This document shows positions 1 to 7,876 of a stretch of DNA of 57,533 nucleotides, one piece after another. Every line of letters begins with the position of its first letter. The stretch's first letter is position 1. The notes under the pieces were generated by a model. It was not told the DNA's origin and did not search any database. It was given only the letters and a program-made list of their open reading frames with translations. A program made the position numbers and the translations under genes. Origin of the DNA: JANNRR01 sp031401675 (GTDB taxonomy: Bacteria; Pseudomonadota; Alphaproteobacteria; Rhodobacterales; Rhodobacteraceae); contig JANNRR010000156.1 of NCBI GenBank assembly GCA_031401675.1, positions 1-57,533 on the forward strand. Direction: 5' to 3'.

Positions 1-2
1 GG

Positions 3-50
3 GCGGGGGGGCCGCCCCCGCACCCCCGGGATATTTGGGAAAAGAAGAAG
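3..50 (+). repeat. Palindromic repeat, copy 1 (CCCCCGGGATATTT family)
   Basis: A G/C hairpin (GCGGGGG at 3-9 pairs with CCCCCGC at 15-21) is followed by ACCCCCGGGATATTTGGG and a purine-rich tail. The same order, hairpin then CCCCGGGATATTT then GGAAAAGAAGA-like tail, recurs at 11531-11588 and 13592-13640. Here it lies just 3' of the minus-strand lysozyme gene, so it may also act as a transcript-end structure. It may begin left of the window. Confidence 0.75.
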
Positions 51-94
51 AGGCAGGGCGGGAGGCTTTCGACGGGTGGCGGCTTTCAGACGGG

Positions 95-901
95 CTATTG
101 CTGGCGCGCTGCGAGCCAGGCCTGCCAGGCTTCAGCCGATCCGGCGAAGGCGTTGATGTCGGCAACGCCGGTGATGCCGGGCACCAGGCCGGTGCTGGTG
201 TGCTGCCAGAAGGTCCAGGGCTGGCCGGGATAGGTCTGGCCGGGGTGGGCCGCGACCGAGCGCAGCCAGAAATCCTGCGGCCCGAGGCGGGCCAGATCGT
301 TGTCGTGAAAGAAATCCAGCGTGGCATAGATCACCGGGCGCTGGCCGTAGTGCGCGCCGACAATGCGCAGAAACGTGGCCATTTCGTCGCGGATGGTGGC
401 GGCGTCGCGGCGGACGGTGCAGGTGGGTGAGGTTGGCGTCCATTCGATATCGAGCACCGGCGGCAGCGCGCCGGGCAGGCGGGGCGCATGTTTGATGAAC
501 CAGCGCGCTTGCTCGTCGGCCGGGCGGCAGTGGTAGAAGAAGTGATAGGGGCCGGCGGGCACGCCGGCGCGGCGGGCTGACTTGATGTTGTCGCGGTAGA
601 ACGGGTCGACCCGGTCGCCACCCTCGGTCGCCTTGACAAAGGCGAAGCCGACGCCCGAGGCGGCGACGGCGGGCCAGTCGATCGGTCCCTGAAACCTGGA
701 TACGTCGATGCCCTTGACCGGATAGTCCGCCGGACTGCGCGCACCCCAGGGATGCGGGTCGGTGTCGGCAAAGGATGCGGGCGGGCCTGCCGCCCGGGAC
801 TGCGAGGCCGACAACTGCCCGACCGGCGATTTCGGGGCTTGCCCGCCGCCGCAAGCCGCAAGCATGAGCAGGGCCGCCATTGCCACTGACCATTTGTTCA
901 T
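95..901 (-). CDS. GH25-family lysozyme-like lipoprotein
   Basis: 268 aa. The N-terminus is a lipoprotein signal (hydrophobic residues 5-16, lipobox LAAC with the acylated Cys at 17), so the protein should be anchored to a membrane facing the periplasm. A glycoside hydrolase 25 domain fills about residues 60-265: it opens with VKGIDVSRFQG and continues with FAFVKATEG, GPYHFFYHC and PVLDIEW, which carry the Asp and Glu residues typical of GH25 muramidases, and it has the WTFWQHTSTG block near the end. The predicted role is cleavage of the peptidoglycan glycan chain. The start ATG at 901 follows a G-rich stretch. It is not tightly coupled to the next minus-strand gene at 974-1369. Family call firm; physiological role inferred. 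Confidence 0.9.
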   Translation of the reverse strand: MNKWSVAMAALLMLAACGGGQAPKSPVGQLSASQSRAAGPPASFADTDPHPWGARSPADYPVKGIDVSRFQGPIDWPAVAASGVGFAFVKATEGGDRVDPFYRDNIKSARRAGVPAGPYHFFYHCRPADEQARWFIKHAPRLPGALPPVLDIEWTPTSPTCTVRRDAATIRDEMATFLRIVGAHYGQRPVIYATLDFFHDNDLARLGPQDFWLRSVAAHPGQTYPGQPWTFWQHTSTGLVPGITGVADINAFAGSAEAWQAWLAARQQ

Positions 902-973
902 ATCCGCCCCCGCCCGTGGTTCAGCCTGTGTTCACAATGGCCCGGTTGATGGCCCGGTGGATGCAGCGGCGGA

Positions 974-1369
974 TCACTCTGCCGCTGTCATCATGCCTTG
1001 ATCAGTGACCACGAGATCGCAGACTCCGCAAGCCCTTGCGCCCTGCTGCGAGAACCAGCGGCAGGTGGCGCGGATCAGGCAGGGCGGCAGCGGGGCATCG
1101 GCGGTTTGCGGCACGGCGAGGTGAAAGAGCACCTTTTCCACCACGCCGCAGCCGCCACCCGTCCATTGGGTGCAGCCGGTCGTCTGGCAGGCGGCGGCGA
1201 AGCGCATCCGGGCCTCTGGCGGGCCCCCAGCGCGGGCTTTGGCGACGAAGCCCGCATCGATCGTCATTGCCGTGCGCAGCGGCTTGACCCTGCCATCAGC
1301 CCCGACCACGCCCAGAAGCGTCGCCCCCGGCTCGCATCGGGCCGAAGGGCAGGTTTTCGGCTCCTGCAT
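974..1369 (-). CDS. Cys-rich protein of unknown function
   Basis: 131 aa with nine cysteines (7, 12, 61, 66, 74, 97, 103, 114, 117). The spacings (CX4C, CX4C, and C-X5-C-RWF...ACGVC near the C-terminus) look like a metal- or Fe-S-binding scaffold, but I recognise no family. No signal peptide or membrane segment is visible. The ATG at 1369 is 6 nt after the stop of the gene at 1376-1615, so the two are almost certainly co-transcribed. The C-terminal CRWFSQQGARACGVCDLVV is the most motif-like part. Function unknown. Confidence 0.7.
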   Translation of the reverse strand: MQEPKTCPSARCEPGATLLGVVGADGRVKPLRTAMTIDAGFVAKARAGGPPEARMRFAAACQTTGCTQWTGGGCGVVEKVLFHLAVPQTADAPLPPCLIRATCRWFSQQGARACGVCDLVVTDQGMMTAAE

Positions 1370-1375
1370 CGCCTG

Positions 1376-1615
1376 CTAGCCCCGGGGCAGCGATTCGAAG
1401 GCCTTGTTCAGGGCCTGTTCGCCCACCTTCAGTCCTTCGAAATCGCGGCGCAGGATGATGCCGAGCCATTCCCAGGGGAAGCGCACCACAAAGGGTTCCT
1501 GAAACCGCAGGCCGGCGACATAGCCGAGGGCGGTTTTCTGCAGATCGGCACCGAGTGCCAGTTCATCGGCTTTGGACATTTCGACATCGCCGAGATCGAT
1601 CACGAAGCGGGGCAT
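1376..1615 (-). CDS. Small protein, first gene of a pair with the Cys-rich protein
   Basis: 79 aa (MPRFVIDLGDVEMSK...). The start is well supported: on the minus strand AAAGGAT lies about 7 nt before the ATG at 1615. It is a mixed, moderately hydrophobic, soluble-looking protein with WEWLG in its middle and no cysteines or export signal. It directly precedes the nine-Cys protein, with a 6-nt gap. I do not recognise the family. The tight pairing suggests the two products act together, for example as a substrate or chaperone with a metal protein, but nothing in the sequence proves this. Confidence 0.65.
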   Translation of the reverse strand: MPRFVIDLGDVEMSKADELALGADLQKTALGYVAGLRFQEPFVVRFPWEWLGIILRRDFEGLKVGEQALNKAFESLPRG

Positions 1616-1729
1616 GGTCTATCCTTTTCCAAAGAATGCAGGGGAACGCCGGAATGGGGGCGCAGCGCAAGAATACCACCCTGAGGCGAGTCGCCCCTAG
1701 CAGGGAATTCGGGACCGGCCAGAAACAGC

Positions 1730-2809
1730 CTATCCGAACCGCGCCGGCGACAGGGCGGCGACGACATCGGCTGGGAGTTCGGAGGCGCGCCCGGCGGTCA
1801 GGTCGGCCAGAAGCTGGCTGGCGGCGGGCGAAGACTGGACGCCGTAGCCGCCCTGACCGGCGCACCAGAGGAAGGCCGGGTCTTGCGGGGCCGGGCCGAT
1901 CACCAGACAGCGGTCCGGGGCAAAGGTGCGCAGGCCCGCCCAGCTGGTCATGAGCCGGGTCACCGGCTCGGTGACCATCGCTTCGTACCGCGCCAGGCCC
2001 TCGGCCAGCACCATGTCATCGGCAAAGGCATCGTGCGGTTGCATCAGGTGTTCCTCGGCGGGGGAGACCAGCAGGGCACCGGCATCGGGTTTGGCGTACC
2101 AATCCTCGCCGGGGCCGAGCAGCATCGGCCAATGCCGGACATCATGGCCGCCTGGGGCCGGGATGCGCGCCATCGAGCGGCGGTAGGGGGTGAAGCCAAG
2201 CGGGGCGATGCCGGCCATGCCGGCGATCTGATCGACCCAGGCACCGGCGGCGTTGACCAGCAGCCGGGCGCTGTGGCTGGTGCCGGCGGTATCGACATCC
2301 CAGCCGGTGGCGGTGCGGCGGATGGCGGTGACGCGGGCGTTGGTCAGGATGCCGGCACCATTGCGGCGGGCCTCGCGGGCGAAGTTCTGCATCAGCCGGT
2401 CGGTGTCGATATCCTGCGCCGCCTCGTCAATCGCGGTCAGCACGGCGGTGTCGGGGTTCAGGATCGGAATGCAGGACAGGGCTTCGGCGAAGCTGATCGG
2501 CTGGGAGTGCGTGTCGGCGACGTCTTGCCGGAACGCGTCGCGCTGGTCGGCGCGACCGACGATCAACATGCGGCGCGGGCTGAGCACGCCGCCGTTGGCC
2601 GATTGCAGGTAGTGTTTCGAGGCGCTGTTCAGCGCCAATACCGGCGGCAGGCCATAGAACTCCTCGAACATCGCGGCAGAGCGGCCCGATGCGTGGGTGC
2701 CGAGCGCGGATTCCGCCTCCAGCAGCGTGACCTGGCCCAGATGCGACAGCCGGGCGGCGGCGGAGATACCGGCGATGCCGCCGCCGATGATGAGAAAGTC
2801 CTGGGTCAT
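1730..2809 (-). CDS. FAD-dependent oxidoreductase, DAO family (DauA-like)
   Basis: 359 aa, typical length for the D-amino-acid oxidase/dehydrogenase family. The N-terminal Rossmann dinucleotide fold is clear (FLIIGGGIAGISAAARLS, residues 5-22, then acidic LLEAES). It is followed by THASGRSAAMFEEFYG, a block I associate with D-arginine dehydrogenase (DauA) and relatives. A second FAD contact appears near the end (WCAGQGGYGVQSSPAAS). Predicted role: FAD-dependent oxidation of an amino or imino acid, probably electron-transfer linked; the substrate cannot be read from sequence. The ATG at 2809 has only a weak ribosome binding site. It lies between the unknown small-gene pair and the VPLPA-CTERM gene without overlap. 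Confidence 0.85.
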   Translation of the reverse strand: MTQDFLIIGGGIAGISAAARLSHLGQVTLLEAESALGTHASGRSAAMFEEFYGLPPVLALNSASKHYLQSANGGVLSPRRMLIVGRADQRDAFRQDVADTHSQPISFAEALSCIPILNPDTAVLTAIDEAAQDIDTDRLMQNFAREARRNGAGILTNARVTAIRRTATGWDVDTAGTSHSARLLVNAAGAWVDQIAGMAGIAPLGFTPYRRSMARIPAPGGHDVRHWPMLLGPGEDWYAKPDAGALLVSPAEEHLMQPHDAFADDMVLAEGLARYEAMVTEPVTRLMTSWAGLRTFAPDRCLVIGPAPQDPAFLWCAGQGGYGVQSSPAASQLLADLTAGRASELPADVVAALSPARFG

Positions 2810-2834
2810 GACCGGCGCAGACTGGCATGTGAAA

Positions 2835-2865
2835 ACGGCGGGGGAAAGGTGCTTTCCCCCGCCGT
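2835..2865 (-). terminator. Rho-independent terminator of the VPLPA-CTERM gene
   Basis: A perfect 14-bp stem (ACGGCGGGGGAAAG at 2835-2848 with its complement at 2852-2865) and a 3-nt loop. On the minus strand the stem is followed by TTTTC. It begins 20 nt after the stop codon at 2885. Confidence 0.9.
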
Positions 2866-2884
2866 CAGCTGGAATTGTCGCGGA

Positions 2885-3601
2885 TCAGGCCCGGCGGGCG
2901 CGGCGCAGGCCGAACAGCCCGGCAAGCCCCATGGCCAGAAGCCCGAGTCCGGCCGGCAGCGGCACCGGGCTGAGGTTCGGCAGGTCGTTGGTCATCAGGT
3001 CCTGGGTATTGTCGGCCTTGAGCAGGGTGATGTTCGAGGGGTTCGGCGACCAGTTGCCGGACTCCACCGAATTCAGCCAGGACTGTGCCAGGCGTCTTGC
3101 GCTGTTCGACGAGGTGCCGGTCAGGACGAAATCGCCGGAATTCAGGTTCAGGTTCAGCCCGCTTTCGCTGACAATCTCCCACACAGCCAGCTGGAAGGCG
3201 CCGGCGGTGCGGCTGTTGGAAATCTGGTCCCAGGCGCCATTGGCCAGGGCCGACAGCCGGTTGACGGCGGTGGCACCCAGATCGGTGCCGACCAGATAGT
3301 CCAGCGGCAGGCGCAGACGATCAAGCGGCGACATGCAGAAGGCGAGGAACTGGTAGACCGGGCCGTTGCTGACGGTCTGGCCCTGCAGGCGGAACACGCC
3401 GGCCCCGACGTTGTTGCGGCTTTGGCCGTTCAGGGTGTAACTGGCGCGGATCCACCAGGCGTTCTGATTGTTGGCATCGGCAAACACCGATCCGCTGGAA
3501 TTCTGTGCGCTGACAGACAGGGTGGTGGCCTGCCCGGCACCGGCGATCAGACCGGCTGCCAGGCAGGTCAAGGCAAATGCAGTTTGTCTAAAAGCGCGCA
3601 T
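2885..3601 (-). CDS. Exported protein with VPLPA-CTERM sorting signal
   Basis: 238 aa from the ATG at 3601, which has GTGGAG upstream and gives a clean signal peptide (MRAFRQTAFALTCLAAGLIAGAGQA, residues 1-25). The C-terminus is a textbook VPLPA-CTERM tail: VPLPA, then a hydrophobic helix (GLGLLAMGLAGLFGL) and RRARRA. In Rhodobacterales this class is processed by a dedicated exosortase, so the mature protein is probably delivered to the surface or matrix. The middle has FLAFCMSP (Cys89) and AFQLAVWEI (Gln137), resembling the Cys/Gln pair of thioester or isopeptide surface domains. No exosortase gene is in this window. Family call firm; thioester idea tentative. Confidence 0.88.
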   Translation of the reverse strand: MRAFRQTAFALTCLAAGLIAGAGQATTLSVSAQNSSGSVFADANNQNAWWIRASYTLNGQSRNNVGAGVFRLQGQTVSNGPVYQFLAFCMSPLDRLRLPLDYLVGTDLGATAVNRLSALANGAWDQISNSRTAGAFQLAVWEIVSESGLNLNLNSGDFVLTGTSSNSARRLAQSWLNSVESGNWSPNPSNITLLKADNTQDLMTNDLPNLSPVPLPAGLGLLAMGLAGLFGLRRARRA

Positions 3602-4039
3602 CACAACGACTCCACTAATCTCGTTACACTTTTCGTCTAGCAAGGCCGGGGCATCACGGGAAGGGTAATCTTTACAGGGATTTCCCCCCTTATTTCACCG
3701 CCGGAAACGCGGCGCCACTCTGGGTTGAGGGGTTTGAATCGGGTTCGCCGTCAGGCTTCAGGGACGTTTTCGATGTATTCAGATAAAGTGTTGTAAAATT
3801 GGGGGTAACTCGGAAAACGGCCCGAAATGGCGGGTTTTTAGCGGCCTGGTCACTGTTTCTTTGCCCGCAACGATCAGCAATGACTTTCCCGGAATAGGGA
3901 ACGAGGTGCCGCGCGGCGGCGTATTCCAGTCTGGCAACAATTCGGCATGTTTTGGTCACATCCGCGCCATAATTCGCCCAATGGCTGGAATGCCCGGGCC
4001 GGGCGGGGAGTGATTCGGCCCCTTGCAGCCCAAGGAAAA
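3602..4039. other. Intergenic region upstream of the VPLPA-CTERM gene
   Basis: About 440 bp without a convincing gene. It is lower in GC than its surroundings, with AT-rich patches around 3770-3830, as expected of a promoter region for the minus-strand gene starting at 3601. TTGCTA lies about 40 nt upstream of that start, but no good -10 pairs with it. Short ORFs here have no ribosome binding site and no recognisable product. Confidence 0.5.
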
Positions 4040-4059
4040 GGCCCCGCCGAAGCGGGGCC
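4040..4059 (-). terminator. Rho-independent terminator of the xdh/BMP transporter operon
   Basis: GGCCCCGC (4040-4047) and GCGGGGCC (4052-4059) form a perfect 8-bp stem with a CGAA tetraloop. On the minus strand the stem is followed by CTTTTCC. It sits 22 nt after the stop of the BMP-family gene and so ends the roughly 10-kb operon. Confidence 0.88.
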
Positions 4060-4081
4060 ATTGTTGCGGAAACGCCAGGAG

Positions 4082-5164
4082 CTATTGCGGTACTTCGCCG
4101 TCGATGCCCTCGACATAGAACATCAGCCCGGCCAGATCGCCGTCATTGGCGGCGACGCCATCCGCCAGCCAGGGGGTGCCGTCCTGTTTGTTCAGCGGGC
4201 CGGTGAACGGGTGGTAGCTGCCATCGGCGATGCTGGCGGCCAGCGCCTCGGCCTCGGCCTTGACCTCAGCGGGGATCGCGTCGCTGATGGCGCCAATGCC
4301 GACCGCGCCCTGGCCGATACCGTCCCAGGTGTCGGTGCTGGACCAGGTGCCGTCCAGCACCGCCCGCACCCGTTTCACGTAGTACGGGCCCCAGTTGTCG
4401 ATGATCGAGGAAACCCTCGGCGCCGGGGCATAGTCGAGCATGTCGGAGGCCTGACCGAAGCCGATGACGCCGGGGGTCTTGGCCGCCTCGGCCAGCGGGG
4501 CGGTGCTGTCGGTATGGGCGAGGATGACATCGACGCCCTGTTCGATCAGTGCCTTGGCGGCATCCGCCTCTTTCGCCGGGTCGAACCAGGTATAGGCCCA
4601 GACCACCGAGATGCTGACGTCGGGGTTGACCTTGCGGGCGTGGATGAAGGTGGAATTGATGCCCTGAATGACCTCGGGGATCGGGAACGACGCGATGTAG
4701 CCGATCTTGTTCGATTTGGTCATGCGGCCGGCGATGGTGCCCATGACCGCGCGGCCTTCGTAGAAGCGGGCGTTGTAGGTGGCGACGTTCGGGGTATCGC
4801 GCTTGAAGCCGGTTGCGTGTTCGAACTTCACATCGGGGAATTTGGCGGCGACGGCGTTGGTGGCATCCATGTAGCCGAATGAGGTGGTAAAGATGATGTC
4901 GGCCCCAGACAGCGCCATCTGGGTCAGGGCGCGTTCGGCATCGGCACCTTCGGGGACGTTTTCCTGATAGATGGTCTCGACCTTGTCGCCGAAGGCGGCC
5001 TCGACCGCCAGACGGCCCTGATCATGCTGATAGGACCAGCCAAGGTCGCCGATCGGACCGACATAGATGAAGCCGACCTTCAGCTTTTCCTGCGCCAGCG
5101 CCATTCCGGCGATCGAGACGCCGAAGCCGAGGGCGACCCCGGCCAGTATCATTCTGCGTTTCAT
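4082..5164 (-). CDS. BMP-family nucleoside/purine ABC transporter, substrate-binding protein
   Basis: 360 aa. Signal peptide at residues 1-24 (MKRRMILAGVALGFGVSIAGMALA, cut before QEK), then the BMP/PnrA-like periplasmic binding fold: VGFIYVGPIGDLGWSYQHDQG at the N-terminus and GADIIFTTSFGYMDA. It would capture a nucleoside or related purine compound in the periplasm for the permeases encoded just upstream. The start at 5164 has GGGGAG about 6 nt upstream. It is the last gene of the operon, after a 64-nt gap, and is closed by the terminator at 4040-4059. Members of this family bind nucleosides or other small solutes; a purine ligand is inferred from the linked xdh genes. Confidence 0.92.
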   Translation of the reverse strand: MKRRMILAGVALGFGVSIAGMALAQEKLKVGFIYVGPIGDLGWSYQHDQGRLAVEAAFGDKVETIYQENVPEGADAERALTQMALSGADIIFTTSFGYMDATNAVAAKFPDVKFEHATGFKRDTPNVATYNARFYEGRAVMGTIAGRMTKSNKIGYIASFPIPEVIQGINSTFIHARKVNPDVSISVVWAYTWFDPAKEADAAKALIEQGVDVILAHTDSTAPLAEAAKTPGVIGFGQASDMLDYAPAPRVSSIIDNWGPYYVKRVRAVLDGTWSSTDTWDGIGQGAVGIGAISDAIPAEVKAEAEALAASIADGSYHPFTGPLNKQDGTPWLADGVAANDGDLAGLMFYVEGIDGEVPQ

Positions 5165-5228
5165 TCGTTTCTCCCCTTTTTTGGGGGCTCGTGGCCCCGT
5201 TGATTGCCCCGTTGGGCGGCAGCGTGCC

Positions 5229-6161
5229 TCAATGCGAGGCGTGAAAGATCCGGCCGAGTGCGGCGGGCGCGTTCAGCGCCGCCCTGTTCCGGCTGGAGGA
5301 CATGATGACCAGCACCAGGATGGTTATCAGATATGGCGACATCGACAAGTATTCCACCGGCACCCTGGCCCCGGCTGCCTGCAGATTAAGCTGCAGAACC
5401 GTGATGCCGCCGAACAGGTAGGCCCCGAGCAGGACGCGCCACGGCCGCCAGGCCCCGAACACCACGATGGCCAGCGCGATCCAGCCGGCACCTGCCGTGA
5501 TGCCGTCGGTCCAGCTCGGCACCCGGACCAGGCTCAGATAGGCCCCGCCCAGCCCGGCGCAGGCGCCGCCGAACATGATGGCGAGGATGCGGATGCGGAT
5601 GACCTTGTAGCCAAGCGCGTGGGCGGCATCGTGGTTTTCACCGACAGCGCGCAGGATCAGGCCGGTGCGGCTGTAATTCAGCGTGGCCCAGACCGCGGCG
5701 ACCAGCGCGATCGACAGGTAGACCCAGGGATCATGCTGGAACAGGATGCGGCCAAGGACCGGCACGTCGGCCAGCAGCGGGATGTGCAGTTCTGCGGTCT
5801 GGGGGGGGACCTTGCCGACGTAGTTCTGCCCCAGCAGCGACGAAAAGCCCAAGCCGAACAGGGTCAGGGCCAGACCGGTGGCGACCTGATTGCTGAGCAG
5901 GAACTGGGTCAGCAGGGCAAAGATCAGCGACAGTCCGGCACCGCCTGCCGCCGCCGCAACAAAGCCGAGCGTCGGGCTGCCGGTTTCGACCGCGACGGCA
6001 AAGCCGCAGATCGCCCCGGTGATCATCATGCCCTCGACGCCAAGGTTCAGCACCCCGGCCTTTTCCACCACCACCTCGCCCAGTGCGGCAAGCAGGATCG
6101 GGGTGGCCGCGACCATGAGCGAGGCCAGAAGCACAAGCGGGTTGATGGCGGAAAGGTCCAT
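5229..6161 (-). CDS. BMP-type ABC transporter permease 2 (NupQ/YufQ-like)
   Basis: 310 aa integral membrane protein of the branched-chain/BMP permease superfamily with about eight to nine hydrophobic helices. EKAGVLNLGVEGMMITGA near residue 35 is the hallmark of this permease class, and ALGYKVIRIRILAIMFGGACAGLGGAYLS near the middle is the conserved cytoplasmic loop that meets the ATPase. It pairs with the permease at 6779-7876 to form the membrane channel. It starts 5 nt after the LysE-type gene stops, so translation is coupled. Confidence 0.92.
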   Translation of the reverse strand: MDLSAINPLVLLASLMVAATPILLAALGEVVVEKAGVLNLGVEGMMITGAICGFAVAVETGSPTLGFVAAAAGGAGLSLIFALLTQFLLSNQVATGLALTLFGLGFSSLLGQNYVGKVPPQTAELHIPLLADVPVLGRILFQHDPWVYLSIALVAAVWATLNYSRTGLILRAVGENHDAAHALGYKVIRIRILAIMFGGACAGLGGAYLSLVRVPSWTDGITAGAGWIALAIVVFGAWRPWRVLLGAYLFGGITVLQLNLQAAGARVPVEYLSMSPYLITILVLVIMSSSRNRAALNAPAALGRIFHASH

Positions 6162-6166
6162 GCGCG

Positions 6167-6778
6167 CTACCTTGTGGCGATGGCCAGCGCGGCCCCGCCC
6201 ATCGCGGTGGCGCCGGTGCGGTTGGCGATGCGCACGGCACGCGGGGTTTTCAGCCAGCCACGCGCCCAGGCGGCGGCGAAGGCCCAGCCAAGGTCGACAG
6301 TCATCATCACGGCAAAGGCAGTGATGACCAGTTCAGCCAGCCCCAGCAGCGTCACCGACTGCAGGTCGATCAGGGTGGGCAGCAGGGCCATGTAGAACAC
6401 CATGATCTTGGGATTGCCGATGGTCAGGGCCAATCCGGTGAGGAACATGCGCAGTGCCCCGCCGGTTTCGGGCAGGCTGCCCGATTGCAGGTCGGTCGGG
6501 GCGGTCCACATCCGGTAGGCGAGGTACAGCAGGTAGCCGACGCCCGCGAACTTGATCACGGTGAAGGCCATCCCGAAGGTTTGCGCGATGAAACCAAGCC
6601 CCAGCACTGCTGCCACCAGCCACATCACCTCGCCGATCCACATGGCAAGGAGGAAGGGCAGAACCGAGCCCAGCCCCCGGCTGAGCACGCGTGCGACCAG
6701 TGCGGCGATGCTTGGCCCCGGTGATCCGGCGTTGATGAAGAGGGCTGCGGCAAACAGGCCGAGCGCTGTCAGTTCCAT
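6167..6778 (-). CDS. LysE/RhtB-family exporter embedded in the ABC importer operon
   Basis: 203 aa, normal length for the family, with about six hydrophobic segments. The N-terminal SPGPSIAALVARVLSRG block (residues 19-35) is the LysE/RhtB signature; family members export amino acids or small metabolites across the inner membrane. Its ATG follows the stop of permease 1 without any gap (TGA then ATG), and permease 2 begins 5 nt after its own stop, so it is fully embedded in the importer. Possible jobs are export of an overflow or oxidation product of the imported purine, or simple hitch-hiking. Codon use looks like its neighbours. Confidence 0.9.
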   Translation of the reverse strand: MELTALGLFAAALFINAGSPGPSIAALVARVLSRGLGSVLPFLLAMWIGEVMWLVAAVLGLGFIAQTFGMAFTVIKFAGVGYLLYLAYRMWTAPTDLQSGSLPETGGALRMFLTGLALTIGNPKIMVFYMALLPTLIDLQSVTLLGLAELVITAFAVMMTVDLGWAFAAAWARGWLKTPRAVRIANRTGATAMGGAALAIATR

Positions 6779-7876
6779 TCAGTTTCCTTTCACGGGGACC
6801 GCGACCCGGCCGAACCGGATGCGGTAGTTCGACAATATGTCGACGGCCAGCAGGAAAAACAGCAGCATGCCCTGAAACGCCTGTATGGCGGCCGAGGGCA
6901 GGCCCAGCATGAACTGCGCCAGTTCGCCGCCGATATAGGTCAGCGCCATCAAAAGCCCGGCCAGCAGGATGCCGACCGGGTTCAGGCGGCCAAGGAAGGC
7001 GACGATGATGGCGGTGAAGCCGTAGCCCGAGTTGAAGTCGATGCTGATCTGACCGGCCGGGCCGGTCACTTCGAACAATCCGGCCAGACCCGCCAGGGCC
7101 CCGGACAGTCCAAGGCAGACCACCACCAGCCGCCGGGGGTTGACCCCGGCAAAGCGGGCGGCGCGCGGGGCCTGACCAGCAAGGCGGATCTGAAAGCCGA
7201 GCATGTGCTTTTGCAACAGGATATAGGCAAAGATCACCGCGATGAAGGCGGCGACGACGCCCCAGTGCATGCCGCTGCCGGGGATCAGTTCCAGATTGGC
7301 GGCGGCCGGCCATTGCGACAGGTTGCGCGAGCCGGGAAAGCCGCCGCCCTCGGGGCTGCGCAGCCGCCCGAGCGCCATCGAGGCCAGGACCGATTGCGAG
7401 ACGTAGACCAGCAGCAGCGACACCAGAATCTCGTTGGTGTTGAACCGGGTTTTCAGGATCGCCGGGATCATCGCCCAGACCCAGCCGCCGAACGCCCCGA
7501 ACAGGACCATCATCGGGAAAATCCAGCGGCTTTCGGCGGGATACAGTGCCAGCCCCGCCGCCGCCCCGAAGATCGCCCCCATGATGTACTGACCCTCGGC
7601 CCCGATGTTCCAGATGCCGGCACGAAAGCCGAGCGACAGGCCGATGGCGATCAGGATCAGCGGGCCGGCCTTGACCAAGAGTTGCGGACGGGAATAGGCG
7701 GCGAAATCCGGATGGAACAGCGGGTCCCAGAAGATGGTGCGGATCGCCTCGACCGGGTTCTTGCCCAGGATGGCAAACAAGATGCCGCCGGCGATCATCG
7801 TCAGGATCACCGCCACCACCGGGGTTGCCGCTGTCCAGAACCGTGACGGGGTCGGGCGTTTTTCAAGCCGCAACAT
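6779..7876 (-). CDS. BMP-type ABC transporter permease 1 (NupP/YufP-like)
   Basis: 365 aa from the ATG at 7876, chosen because GGAGGTG lies 4-5 nt upstream; an in-frame start further out at 7903 lies inside the ATPase gene and adds MARTGWRWR. It has about nine transmembrane segments. Family motifs include GLSLGFRAGIWNIGAEGQYI (around residues 75-95) and the loop ANPRRLVV-type stretch GVNPRRLVVVCLGLSGALAG. It forms the permease heterodimer with the 5229-6161 product. Its first codons overlap the 3' end of the ATPase gene (stop at 7863), so the two are translationally coupled. Confidence 0.92.
   Translation of the reverse strand: MLRLEKRPTPSRFWTAATPVVAVILTMIAGGILFAILGKNPVEAIRTIFWDPLFHPDFAAYSRPQLLVKAGPLILIAIGLSLGFRAGIWNIGAEGQYIMGAIFGAAAGLALYPAESRWIFPMMVLFGAFGGWVWAMIPAILKTRFNTNEILVSLLLVYVSQSVLASMALGRLRSPEGGGFPGSRNLSQWPAAANLELIPGSGMHWGVVAAFIAVIFAYILLQKHMLGFQIRLAGQAPRAARFAGVNPRRLVVVCLGLSGALAGLAGLFEVTGPAGQISIDFNSGYGFTAIIVAFLGRLNPVGILLAGLLMALTYIGGELAQFMLGLPSAAIQAFQGMLLFFLLAVDILSNYRIRFGRVAVPVKGN

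Noticed and set aside
1883..3640. 585-codon plus-strand open frame
   Set aside because: Antisense to the FAD oxidoreductase and the VPLPA-CTERM gene; low-complexity Gly/Ala/Arg composition with no domain.
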